Source of the DNA: Bacillus sp. FJAT-50079
Lineage (GTDB): Bacteria > Bacillota > Bacilli > Bacillales > Bacillaceae_C
Direction of reading: 5' to 3'
Length of the DNA stretch: 64,000 nt
Assembly: GCF_018343515.1 (NCBI RefSeq)
Contig: NZ_JAGYPD010000005.1
Location: 328,918-392,917 of the forward strand
The notes below the pieces were generated by a model that saw nothing but the letters and a program-made list of their open reading frames with translations, did no database searches and was not told where the DNA came from. Below, piece by piece: positions 1 through 7,437 of the stretch (positions within the stretch are counted from its first letter, which is position 1; each line of letters starts with the position of its first letter). The position numbers and the translations under genes were made by a program.

Positions 1-671
1 CAAAAACGCATCATCGTTGGCATAAACAAATCAATCAATGGCCGAAACATGCGCCAAAATTTAAAACATCTGACCAGCAATTATTAACTCCTCAAGAAGT
101 AATTCGGCAAGTTTGTGAATTAGCTGATGATGAGGCGATTGTTACGACCGATGTTGGTCAGCATCAAATATGGACAGCACATCATTATACGTTTACACAG
201 CCGCGGTCTTTTTTAACATCTGGTGGACTTGGAACGATGGGATATGGTTTACCAGCTTCGATTGGTGCTGCCGTTGCCTTCCCCAACCGTCAAGTCATCT
301 GCATTAGTGGTGATGGAAGTTTTCAAATGAATATGCAAGAAATGATGACCGCCGTTGATCTTGGCTTAAATATTAAAATCGTAATTTTGAAAAATGGTTA
401 TCTTGGCATGGTTAGACAGTGGCAACAGTTATTTCTTAATCAACGCTATTCGGCAGTACGAATTAGCTCTCCCGATTTTGCCTCAATGGCCAAAACATTC
501 GGTGCACACGGTTTTTCCGCTAACAATACTGATGATGCCAAAAACATGATCAAGTTAGCCCTTCGCAAAAATGGCCCCGTTATTATGGAATTTGATGTAA
601 TCGAGGAAACGAATGTATATCCGATCGTTCCACCTGGTTTAAGCAATCAGGAAATGATCGAGCATGAATGA
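1..671 (+). CDS. ilvB: Acetolactate synthase large subunit, 3' part (5' end outside window)
   Basis: The open frame runs from base 3 to a TGA at 669-671, giving 222 visible residues of a roughly 560-residue protein. It is the C-terminal thiamine-diphosphate half. GDGSFQMNMQE (from about nt 309) followed by KNGYLGMVRQWQ is the ThDP/Mg-binding segment of anabolic acetolactate (acetohydroxyacid) synthase, the first step of valine/leucine/isoleucine synthesis. The end NVYPIVPPGLS is typical of IlvB. The catabolic AlsS type has a different ThDP segment. No small regulatory subunit (ilvN) follows: the next frame, starting at 664, stops after eight codons, and a regulator with its own promoter comes next. 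Whether this is a second, orphan AHAS copy cannot be judged from the window. Confidence 0.9.
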   Translation, partial: KTHHRWHKQINQWPKHAPKFKTSDQQLLTPQEVIRQVCELADDEAIVTTDVGQHQIWTAHHYTFTQPRSFLTSGGLGTMGYGLPASIGAAVAFPNRQVICISGDGSFQMNMQEMMTAVDLGLNIKIVILKNGYLGMVRQWQQLFLNQRYSAVRISSPDFASMAKTFGAHGFSANNTDDAKNMIKLALRKNGPVIMEFDVIEETNVYPIVPPGLSNQEMIEHE

Positions 672-707
672 GCTTGTGAAGAATTGGTGATCTTTACCTT
701 GTATATA

Positions 708-736
708 TTGGTGGATGCCCATTCGTTAGCTATAAT
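708..736 (+). promoter_or_regulatory. Putative sigma-A promoter of the Crp/Fnr-type regulator
   Basis: A perfect -10 TATAAT (731-736) lies 17 bp after a weak -35 TTGGTG (708-713). A GGAAGGAG ribosome-binding site (752-759) and the ATG at 767 follow. A weak -35 fits a regulated or activator-assisted promoter, but no TGTGA-type site is visible here. Confidence 0.45.
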
Positions 737-766
737 GAAGGAAGAGAGTATGGAAGGAGCATTCCA

Positions 767-1462
767 ATGAGCGACAAAAAGATCACTGAATTTTTCCAGC
801 AAATTCCCTTATTTCAAGATTTAACGATCCAAGAATTAGATAGACTTGAAGAGATTACAATTTCACGATCTGTATCGAGAAAATCAGTTATTTTTTCCGA
901 GGGAGTTGAAAAGGAAGCTGTTTTCTTTATTATGGAAGGATTGGTCAAGACATACAAAACCGATGAAAATGGCCATGAGCAAATTATTTCGTTCTTAAAA
1001 GCTGGAGATATGTTTCCACATACAGGACTTTTTAATAAAAAACCATACCCCGCAACTGCAGAAGCGATTATTGATTGTAAGCTGTTCGCTATTCCGGTCA
1101 GATTGTTCGAACATTTGATGACCGAGACGCCGTCGATCGCAATAAAAATGATGCATGTGATGGGAGACATTATTCGTGAGTTGCAAGAAAAGCTTCAAGT
1201 ATTAACTGGACAGGATGTTAAATATCGTGCTCTCTCCTTCTTGTTAAAACTTGCTGATCAGCACGGCCAAATGAAAGATCAGCAAATAACGATCAATTTG
1301 CCAATGACGCACCAAGAATTCGCAAACTCAGTCGGGACGACTCGGGAAACAATTAACCGCCTTTTGAACCAACTGACAAAGGAAAATATTTTGGTCGTTG
1401 ATCGAAGAAGAATTGTAATAAAAGATATTAATCGAATAAAAGAATTGTTGGAAAACAAATAA
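767..1462 (+). CDS. Crp/Fnr-family transcriptional regulator
   Basis: 231 residues: an N-terminal cyclic-nucleotide-binding-type beta-roll (about 15-130), a long dimerisation helix, and a C-terminal winged helix. The recognition helix reads GTTRETINRLLNQL. Its RETxxR pattern is the one E. coli CRP uses to read TGTGA, so a TGTGA-N6-TCACA target is expected. Four exact copies of that site occur in this window. The cAMP-contact Arg-Ala pair is not apparent in the phosphate-binding loop (PYPATAEA instead). There is only one Cys, so it is neither a cAMP receptor nor an Fe-S Fnr; the signal could be NO, redox or another ligand (inference). The gene stands alone with its own promoter, 1.8 kb before the end of the reductase operon it may control. 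Confidence 0.85.
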   Translation: MSDKKITEFFQQIPLFQDLTIQELDRLEEITISRSVSRKSVIFSEGVEKEAVFFIMEGLVKTYKTDENGHEQIISFLKAGDMFPHTGLFNKKPYPATAEAIIDCKLFAIPVRLFEHLMTETPSIAIKMMHVMGDIIRELQEKLQVLTGQDVKYRALSFLLKLADQHGQMKDQQITINLPMTHQEFANSVGTTRETINRLLNQLTKENILVVDRRRIVIKDINRIKELLENK

Positions 1463-1471
1463 AGATATCAT

Positions 1472-1514
1472 GTTAAGGGCAATGAAAATCAAGTAGCTTT
1501 TCCGTGCCCTTAAC
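1472..1514. terminator. Inverted repeat between convergent genes, possible terminator
   Basis: GTTAAGGGCA (1472-1481) pairs perfectly with TGCCCTTAAC (1505-1514) across a 23-nt loop. It sits between the regulator and the catalase, which converge. There is no clear U-run, so termination is uncertain. Confidence 0.35.
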
Positions 1515-1553
1515 TATTATAAATACCAATCGTTTTAGATTTATTCGCGCTTC

Positions 1554-3119
1554 TTAATAACCGTCTGTTTTATGCCCCATCTTTTCTGCGTCCTTTACTG
1601 CCTTATCTGCCGTGGCACTACTGTTATGTTCGTAGCTTTCCTGTTTCGCATTTTTAATTCCTTCTGCTACACGTTTGCCGTATTCAGGGTCAGCATTTGT
1701 AAAGTATTCGATCATTTTTTTTTGAATTTTTGGGTTACATATTTTTAAAGCATCGACTAAATTTGAGATTAAATCTTGACGTTCCACATCATCTAAAGCG
1801 CGATATGTTTCCCCTGCTTGTTTGAAATCATTGGTCCGGTCAATTTTTTGCCTAACGAGTTTAGCGTCATAATACGGTTCATGATCTTTCCCTGTTTTCG
1901 CTGCCTCCTGTAATCCACCTAGGACCGACGGCTCATAGTTTACGTGAGGATTTTGACCAGGGGCGCGGTCCACTTTATATTGCATTTGTCCGCCGCCTTG
2001 ATTCGTTGCCACTCTACATCTTGGAGCGTTAATCGGCAGTTGCAAATAATTCGTACCTACCCGATAACGCTGAGTGTCAGAATAAGAGAACGTCCGGCCT
2101 TGAAGCATTTTATCATCAGAGAAATCAAGCCCATCCACAAGTACACCTGTACCAAAGGCAGCCTGTTCTACTTCCGTAAAATAATCTTCGGGATTTTTAT
2201 TTAAGATCATTTTTCCGATTGGTAGCCATGGAAATTGATCTTCCGGCCATAATTTTGTGTCATCAAGAGGGTCGAAATCCAATTCAGGATGCTCATCATC
2301 GCTCATAATTTGGACATGCAGCTCCCACTCAGGGTAATCACCGCGTTCAATCGCTTCATATAAATCTTGAGTCGCATGATTAAAATTCTTTCCTTGAATT
2401 TCTTCTGCTTCCTTTTGTGTTAAATTTTTTATCCCTTGCTTCGGTACCCAGTGATATTTAATGAGCACTGCTTCCCCTTCACTATTTACCCATTTATACG
2501 TATTCACCCCCGAGCCTTGCATTTGACGATAATTGGCCGGAATCCCCCATGGAGAAAATAAAAAGGTGATCATATGTGTGGCTTCCGGTGTTTGCGAAAC
2601 AAAATCAAACATTCTTTCTGGATCGGGAAGATGTGAGACCGGGTCATGCTTAAAAGCATGAATCATATCAGGGAATTTCATTGCATCGCGAATAAAAAAG
2701 ATTTTTAAATTATTTCCGACTAAATCCCAGTTTCCTTCTTCTGTGTAGAACTTTACCGCGAATCCACGAGGATCACGTAAAGTCTCCGGAGATTGACCTC
2801 CACCGGCTACCGTGGAAAAACGAACGAAGACAGGCGTTTGCTTCCCCGCTTCTTGTAATAATTTCGCTCTCGTATATTTAGAGATCGGCTCATCTCCAAC
2901 CTTCCCGAAAGCTTCAAAATATCCATGTGCCCCTGCTCCGCGTGCATGTACAACTCGTTCAGGGATTTTCTCGCGATCAAAATGTGAAATTTTCTCAATG
3001 AAATGGTAATTTTCTAAAGTAGATGGTCCCCTGTCTCCAACCGTTCTAATGTTTTGGTTATCTGTAACTGGGTGACCTTGACGATTCGTTAAGGTCATAT
3101 CGCTTTCATTTTTTTTCAA
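1554..3119 (-). CDS. katX: Monofunctional heme catalase, spore (KatX) type
   Basis: 521 residues, splitting hydrogen peroxide to water and oxygen. Visible active-site features: distal His58 (RVVHARGAG), the GNWDLVGNN segment with distal Asn near 131-137, and proximal heme-ligand Tyr346 ([13 protein letters not shown]). The N-terminal LTNRQGHP and TLENYHF segments and the 520-residue length resemble the B. subtilis forespore catalase KatX more than vegetative KatA (about 483), which is why I use that symbol; the subclass is from memory. The start is a TTG at 3117-3119 with GGAGGG 6-7 nt upstream; the first in-frame ATG is seven codons later. It is transcribed alone, on the same strand as the reductase operon but separated from it by a terminator. 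A second catalase lies at 7438-8925. Confidence 0.9.
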   Translation of the reverse strand: MKKNESDMTLTNRQGHPVTDNQNIRTVGDRGPSTLENYHFIEKISHFDREKIPERVVHARGAGAHGYFEAFGKVGDEPISKYTRAKLLQEAGKQTPVFVRFSTVAGGGQSPETLRDPRGFAVKFYTEEGNWDLVGNNLKIFFIRDAMKFPDMIHAFKHDPVSHLPDPERMFDFVSQTPEATHMITFLFSPWGIPANYRQMQGSGVNTYKWVNSEGEAVLIKYHWVPKQGIKNLTQKEAEEIQGKNFNHATQDLYEAIERGDYPEWELHVQIMSDDEHPELDFDPLDDTKLWPEDQFPWLPIGKMILNKNPEDYFTEVEQAAFGTGVLVDGLDFSDDKMLQGRTFSYSDTQRYRVGTNYLQLPINAPRCRVATNQGGGQMQYKVDRAPGQNPHVNYEPSVLGGLQEAAKTGKDHEPYYDAKLVRQKIDRTNDFKQAGETYRALDDVERQDLISNLVDALKICNPKIQKKMIEYFTNADPEYGKRVAEGIKNAKQESYEHNSSATADKAVKDAEKMGHKTDGY

Positions 3120-3191
3120 ATCTTTCCCTCCAAATAAGTTGATATAGTCATATTAATCTCCAGAACTTATTCAAGTATGCACGAATAGAAA

Positions 3192-3231
3192 AATCTCCCA
3201 AATAGCTACCGTGCTAGCTGTTTGGGAGATT
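3192..3231 (-). terminator. Terminator of the heme-copper reductase operon
   Basis: A 17-bp near-perfect stem (3192-3208 with 3215-3231, one mismatch) has a 6-nt loop. In the leftward direction it is followed by ATTTTTC. It lies directly after the last gene of the operon and before katX. Confidence 0.85.
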
Positions 3232-3236
3232 CGATT

Positions 3237-3599
3237 CTATTCCTCTACAATTAATTTTCCTACCATATCATTATGGCCTGCTCCACAGAAGATTGAACAA
3301 ATATATTCAAATTCTCCTGCTTTGTCAGCAACAAATGTGATTGTTTCATCAGCTTTTACTTCTTTTTTATACCCTTCGAATTCAACGGCATGCATCCCTT
3401 CTACATTTTTCAGTGTTACTTTAACCGTATCCCCTTTATTTACTTTGATTTCCTTAAGGTCAAAATCAAAATTTGATGCTTCAATTGTAAACTCTTTTAC
3501 TTCTCCTGTACCCGTAGCATCCTCTGATTTGCTGCCACAAGCAGACAAAGCCAATATAGCTACAATCGCTATTAATAATGCTGAAAACCATTTTTTCAT
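3237..3599 (-). CDS. CuA-type cupredoxin lipoprotein
   Basis: 120 residues from the ATG at 3599, chosen because AAAGGAGG lies 7 nt upstream; an upstream in-frame ATG at 3623 lacks this. The signal peptide ends in the lipobox LSAC, giving lipidated Cys21. A single cupredoxin fold follows. His70, Cys101, Cys105, His109 and Met112 (CSIFCGAGHNDM) reproduce the CuA ligand set of oxidase subunit II, not the single-Cys set of plastocyanin-type blue copper proteins. The protein is thus a membrane-tethered, possibly binuclear copper electron carrier or a copper donor (inference). It is the last gene of the reductase operon, whose subunit II has its own CuA site, so it may deliver electrons to it or help build it. 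Confidence 0.8.
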   Translation of the reverse strand: MKKWFSALLIAIVAILALSACGSKSEDATGTGEVKEFTIEASNFDFDLKEIKVNKGDTVKVTLKNVEGMHAVEFEGYKKEVKADETITFVADKAGEFEYICSIFCGAGHNDMVGKLIVEE

Positions 3600-3619
3600 T
3601 TCCGTTTCCTCCTTTGATT

Positions 3620-4177
3620 TCATTCATATTTTGTATGGTCCATAAAAGTCATGTAAATCATATAAACAATCATACAAATCGCCGTTAATAAAAACCCCCA
3701 ACCGAGTGTAATTTGTTCGATTAACAAGTAGTTATTGCATAATTGAACAGGTGAACGAATGTACAACCAGCCTAAACCGATAAACATCGCCGTAAAGCTG
3801 ACGAAAATAATGCTTTTCCCTGTTAATTCTAGCTTTCGCCATGAATCACGAAAAGGGACACCAGCTAAAAATGGGAGACTAATAAACTTGAATAGTTCAA
3901 CCGTCCATACCGTTAACGCTTCATCCATCGTTCGCGGAATCATCCAATAGACGAAAATAATGATGAATAAAAGAATCCCTGGAACACCGTTTCCATTCCA
4001 TTTTTCAATAAAACGCGGGAATTTATTTTGAAAAAACTTTCCCATTAAAAACCCGGCAATGATCAATAATGGCATTTGCATGTGCATATGCACGATCATA
4101 ATTGACTCCATTACATGGGCGACAGGTGGAGTTATAAGGAAAAGATAAAGCAGCAAGCCGTAAAATGATTGCCTCAT
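3620..4177 (-). CDS. Polytopic membrane protein, CtaG-like
   Basis: 185 residues with about five hydrophobic segments. A His/Met cluster, HMHMQM (residues 30-35), lies at the start of the second segment. It resembles the copper-handling histidine region of Caa3_CtaG-type oxidase assembly factors, but the protein is shorter than that family, so the assignment is tentative. Its ATG overlaps the sco stop codon (ATGA), indicating translational coupling. A role in copper insertion into the neighbouring CuA and CuB sites fits the context; an unrelated membrane function cannot be excluded. Confidence 0.6.
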   Translation of the reverse strand: MRQSFYGLLLYLFLITPPVAHVMESIMIVHMHMQMPLLIIAGFLMGKFFQNKFPRFIEKWNGNGVPGILLFIIIFVYWMIPRTMDEALTVWTVELFKFISLPFLAGVPFRDSWRKLELTGKSIIFVSFTAMFIGLGWLYIRSPVQLCNNYLLIEQITLGWGFLLTAICMIVYMIYMTFMDHTKYE

Positions 4178-4806
4178 CCCTTCTCCTCCCCTTTCAACAC
4201 TTCGATCACTTTAGCAGCTGCCTCGTCAATATTTTTATAATCCATCACATCAACGAGGTGACCTTGTTTATCAACGAAATAAAAGGCGGAGTTATGAGCA
4301 AAATTTCCACTTCCATCAGGTATGACGATAACACCAAATTTTTTTAATAATGCATCTAACTGCTTTTGATCGTTAATTCTAGCCATGCGCCACGTTTCCC
4401 CATCACTATAAAAATAATCTTTATATCGATCTAACGTTGTCGGATCATCTCTTTCAGGATCAAAACTAATGCTTAAAAAAGTGATTTTATTCCCGAGATA
4501 TTCGCGCGGAATTAATTCATACACATCCGCCATATTAAATTCCAATTCAATACAAACCGTCGTGCAAGATGTGTACATGAACGTGATGAATAAATACTGA
4601 TCCTCAAATTCGGTAATTGGATAGATTCGTTGATTACTGTCTTCTAAGATGACGTCCGGAAACTTTGGTTTTTCTTCAATTAGTTGATTGACCCGGGCGG
4701 TTTCTGCTGTATACGCTTGGAAGCCGTCCGTGCCAATGTAAAAAAGTCCAGCCCCAAATAATAAAACGAGGATGATAGCCAACAGATTATGCTTGTTTTG
4801 GATCAT
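4174..4806 (-). CDS. sco: SCO1/SenC-family copper chaperone
   Basis: 210 residues from the ATG at 4806, which has an AGGA-type site upstream. A longer frame reaching to 4950 would enter the upstream gene and has no signal sequence. An N-terminal membrane anchor (residues 8-25) is followed by a thioredoxin-like domain. Cys81-x3-Cys85 (TSCTTVC) and His171 (FAHNSAF) are the copper ligands expected of Sco proteins, which assemble CuA in subunit II. It lies 91 bp after the subunit I gene and overlaps the next gene by 4 nt. Confidence 0.9.
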   Translation of the reverse strand: MIQNKHNLLAIILVLLFGAGLFYIGTDGFQAYTAETARVNQLIEEKPKFPDVILEDSNQRIYPITEFEDQYLFITFMYTSCTTVCIELEFNMADVYELIPREYLGNKITFLSISFDPERDDPTTLDRYKDYFYSDGETWRMARINDQKQLDALLKKFGVIVIPDGSGNFAHNSAFYFVDKQGHLVDVMDYKNIDEAAAKVIEVLKGEEKG

Positions 4807-4897
4807 GTAAACCACATCCTTTGAAAGGTCCCGCAGCGGCAAGAAGGGATAAACCAACCTTCTCGCCGGACTAGGCAAGCACCTTACACTTTTCTTG

Positions 4898-6577
4898 TTA
4901 CCATGTTTTAAACGGCGGCGATCCTGGTGGTGCGTTGACGATAAATTCAACGAGCGGGATCACATAGGCCATTGCTACAATTAAGAGCATCAATACGATC
5001 GTTACGCTCCAACGCTCTGTCCAATAAGGTGTGTACGTGTCGTTTTCTTCTTTTTCCGCGATTGGAAATTCTGTTACGCCTTTTGGTGCGCGGAACATGA
5101 GATGAAATACTGCGTACACTTGAATGATGACGCCAATAATCAAGAGCGTTCCACCGATTGCTAATAAAATCAGATATGGGTCCCAGCTAAGCGCGGTTGC
5201 ATTATCTCCATATGTTGTGTAGGACGTTCTTCTCGGTGAGCCTAGCAGTCCAACATAATGCATCGCACCAGACATAAACAACATTCCAACTGTCCAAATA
5301 ATAGTTTGGATGACACCTACTTTATTCATCGCTGGTGTTAACTCACGTTTAGAAATGAATGGAATGAGCCAATAACTAATTCCGAAGAACGTGAGCATGA
5401 CTGATGTTCCAACCGTTAGGTGAAAATGGCCGACGACCCACATTGTATTATGAACTACTTGGTTTAGCTGGTTCGTTGTTTGCGCAATTCCACCTGCCCC
5501 ACCGGGAATAAAAGCAACCATCGCAATGAACGGTGCGAGAAAGCGAACATCTCCCCATGGAAGTTTTTTATACCATGTAATGAGTCCTTTTCCGCCTTTT
5601 TTTCTTGCTGTTTTTTCAAACACCGAGAACATTGCATACGCCGTCATTAAAGATGGAAAACCAATTGCGAGACTCATAAACACATGCATATATTTCACAG
5701 ACTCCGAAATACCAGGGTCAACAATTTGATGGTGGAATCCACCTGTAATATTCAAAATGACTAATAGCATGATCACAACGCGAGTAAGCGTGTCGCTGAA
5801 GCGTCTGCCGCCGATAATTTTTGGTACGATTACATACCATGCGGATACGGCTGTCAAATACCAAATATTTACGAGCGTATGCCCAAACGCCCAAAACAGT
5901 GTTCGTGCAACCATAACGTTAATTGTTTCTACCCATCCGAATGACCAAGGAATAATCGTTAATACTTCAATTGCCACAGGTAGACTACCGAAAAATAGTA
6001 GGACAAATACGCCTGTTCCGAAGAATGCTAAAATCGGTAAATGTTTTCCTGGATTTTGTTTGCGCCAATGGGCTACATTGATAAAAGCTCCAAATGCACA
6101 CATCCATACTCCTAATACAATAAACACTAGGCCTATATAAAAATCGGGCGAAGCTGCCATCGGCGGATAAAAGGTAAACATGACAGATGCTTTATTTAAT
6201 AAAATAGGGATAACTGCAAGTACGAGTCCGAACACCTTCATTCCAAAGCCAATCCATCCCATTTTTCTTACCTTTGGAAGAAGTCCGCCTAAAGTATGTG
6301 ATAGTGCTGCGTAAAAGTAGCCAATTGTGAAGAAAGCTGTGAGAACGAGAACTAATAGTACACCGTGAGCCGTCAATACTTGGTAATAGTTAAACCATGA
6401 CGGTAATTGCAAAACTCCGGCACGTTCGAGTCCTTGCAATAACCCTAGCGTTCCCCCAACGAGTAAGGCGATAAACGCTACAATCATATACGTTCTTGTA
6501 AACCGGGCATCTGCCGCATTGATTCCAAGCGCTTTATTTGTTTTTTCCTTAAATGATCCTGATAACGCCGCCTCCAT
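4898..6577 (-). CDS. Heme-copper reductase subunit I, B-family (ba3-like), lacking the active-site Tyr
   Basis: 559 residues, about 13 membrane helices. The start is the ATG at 6577 behind AAAGGAGGGG. All six metal-ligand histidines of the family are present: His71, His233, His282, His283, His384 and His386, with numbering that coincides with my memory of Thermus ba3 oxidase. Where oxidases have H-x3-Y on helix VI (Thermus GHPIVYF, Tyr237), this protein reads GHTLVNIWY, so Asn237 replaces the cross-linked Tyr. Tyr248, Ser309 and Thr312 of the proton path remain; Thermus Tyr244 is Val. Loss of this Tyr is characteristic of nitric oxide reductases, and a CuA-containing NOR is known from Bacillus azotoformans. 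A quinol/cytochrome oxidase role is the alternative. A Crp/Fnr-type site drives the operon. Confidence 0.88.
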   Translation of the reverse strand: MEAALSGSFKEKTNKALGINAADARFTRTYMIVAFIALLVGGTLGLLQGLERAGVLQLPSWFNYYQVLTAHGVLLVLVLTAFFTIGYFYAALSHTLGGLLPKVRKMGWIGFGMKVFGLVLAVIPILLNKASVMFTFYPPMAASPDFYIGLVFIVLGVWMCAFGAFINVAHWRKQNPGKHLPILAFFGTGVFVLLFFGSLPVAIEVLTIIPWSFGWVETINVMVARTLFWAFGHTLVNIWYLTAVSAWYVIVPKIIGGRRFSDTLTRVVIMLLVILNITGGFHHQIVDPGISESVKYMHVFMSLAIGFPSLMTAYAMFSVFEKTARKKGGKGLITWYKKLPWGDVRFLAPFIAMVAFIPGGAGGIAQTTNQLNQVVHNTMWVVGHFHLTVGTSVMLTFFGISYWLIPFISKRELTPAMNKVGVIQTIIWTVGMLFMSGAMHYVGLLGSPRRTSYTTYGDNATALSWDPYLILLAIGGTLLIIGVIIQVYAVFHLMFRAPKGVTEFPIAEKEENDTYTPYWTERWSVTIVLMLLIVAMAYVIPLVEFIVNAPPGSPPFKTW

Positions 6578-6591
6578 TGATCTCCCCTCCT

Positions 6592-7059
6592 TTATTTCAC
6601 CGTAATCGTTGTGCTCATATATTGATGACCAGCGCCGCAATATTCATTACAAAGCACTAAATATTCGCCAGGTTCATCAAATTTTTGTTTAATTTTTTGA
6701 ATATGCCCTGGCATAACCATTGCGTTAACATTCGTTCCAGCAATTTGGAAGCCATGAATGACATCTTTAGAAGTCATTGTAAAGTGTACGGTTGCCCCTG
6801 CAGGAATTTCAATATTTCCTGGATTAAAATTAAATACTTCCAACGTCATCACTACTTCATATTCGTTTTCCCCAATTTCAAAGACGCCTGGTTGGTCGAA
6901 TGGTGCTGTTTCATCTACTTTTTGCGGGTCAATCGTCTCTGTATGGCTCGGTGGCCCCATTCCAAGAGCAAATGTTTGATATCCCGTTAACAGCATGAAT
7001 CCTAAGATCATTCCGAAGCTAATGATTAGCCATATCTCTTCAGATCGATGCATTTTCAT
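6592..7059 (-). CDS. Heme-copper reductase subunit II with CuA site
   Basis: 155 residues: one N-terminal membrane helix (about 8-30) and a periplasm-facing cupredoxin domain. A complete CuA set is visible: His102 (VIHGF), Cys137, Cys141, His145 and Met148 (CNEYCGAGHQYM). CuA accepts electrons one at a time from a cytochrome c or small copper protein and passes them to subunit I. The short length and single helix are typical of ba3-type subunit II. The ATG at 7059 follows a GGAGGGGA site. The stop is 14 bp before the subunit I start. Confidence 0.92.
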   Translation of the reverse strand: MKMHRSEEIWLIISFGMILGFMLLTGYQTFALGMGPPSHTETIDPQKVDETAPFDQPGVFEIGENEYEVVMTLEVFNFNPGNIEIPAGATVHFTMTSKDVIHGFQIAGTNVNAMVMPGHIQKIKQKFDEPGEYLVLCNEYCGAGHQYMSTTITVK

Positions 7060-7071
7060 CTTTTTCCCCTC

Positions 7072-7218
7072 CTATACTCTTGCCATATATAGGCCATAAA
7101 GTACTAAATACGTAATCAAAATGACGAAGCCAACGACACCGACTGAAAACATCGTCCCTTTATACGTTTCTTTTTCCTCTTTATTTAAAGGTGATTTCGA
7201 CTCATTCACTGCTTTCAT
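7072..7218 (-). CDS. Heme-copper reductase subunit IIa, 48 residues
   Basis: A short frame of 48 codons with ATG at 7216-7218 and TAG at 7072-7074, preceded by GGGAGG. A charged N-terminus (MKAVNESKS, then KEEKETYKG) is followed by one membrane helix (about residues 23-44) ending YMARV. Size, topology and position just before subunit II match the single-helix subunit IIa of ba3-type enzymes. It is the first gene of the operon, 12 bp before the subunit II start. Confidence 0.85.
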   Translation of the reverse strand: MKAVNESKSPLNKEEKETYKGTMFSVGVVGFVILITYLVLYGLYMARV

Positions 7219-7253
7219 AGAACTGAGACCTCCCTTATTCATTTTGTATCTTT

Positions 7254-7296
7254 AGTGTAGTTGATAGTGATTCTCACCATTGTGAGGAATATCACA
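7254..7296 (-). promoter_or_regulatory. Crp/Fnr-type operator and -10 box of the reductase operon
   Basis: TGTGAGGAATATCACA (7281-7296) is an exact TGTGA-N6-TCACA palindrome. Reading leftward, a -10-like TACACT spans 7259-7254. If transcription starts near 7247, the operator is centred at -41.5, the class II activator position. No good -35 is present, as expected for an activator-dependent promoter. Confidence 0.7.
7262..7276. promoter_or_regulatory. Fur/PerR-like palindrome, tentative
   Basis: TGATAGTGATTCTCA matches the 7-1-7 Fur-family consensus TGATAAT-N-ATTATCA at 12 of 14 defined positions, with symmetric changes. It lies between the operator and the -10 of the reductase operon. AT-rich chance matches are common, so this is weak. 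Confidence 0.25.
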
Positions 7297-7352
7297 CTTA
7301 TTGAAAATATTTTTTAATAAATATAGCAAGCCAAATTTTAATCGTTATCGTT

Positions 7353-7367
7353 TTATAATTAATATAA
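7353..7367 (+). promoter_or_regulatory. Candidate PerR box upstream of katA
   Basis: TTATAATTAATATAA matches the Bacillus PerR box (TTATAATNATTATAA) at all but one defined position. It lies 71 bp upstream of the second catalase start, where peroxide-responsive repression by PerR would be expected. Confidence 0.5.
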
Positions 7368-7437
7368 TTACTGGTATATTCCTAATCTTTTTGCTATCAT
7401 TAATAGTGTACAAATTCATGTCAGGGAGTGAGATCCA

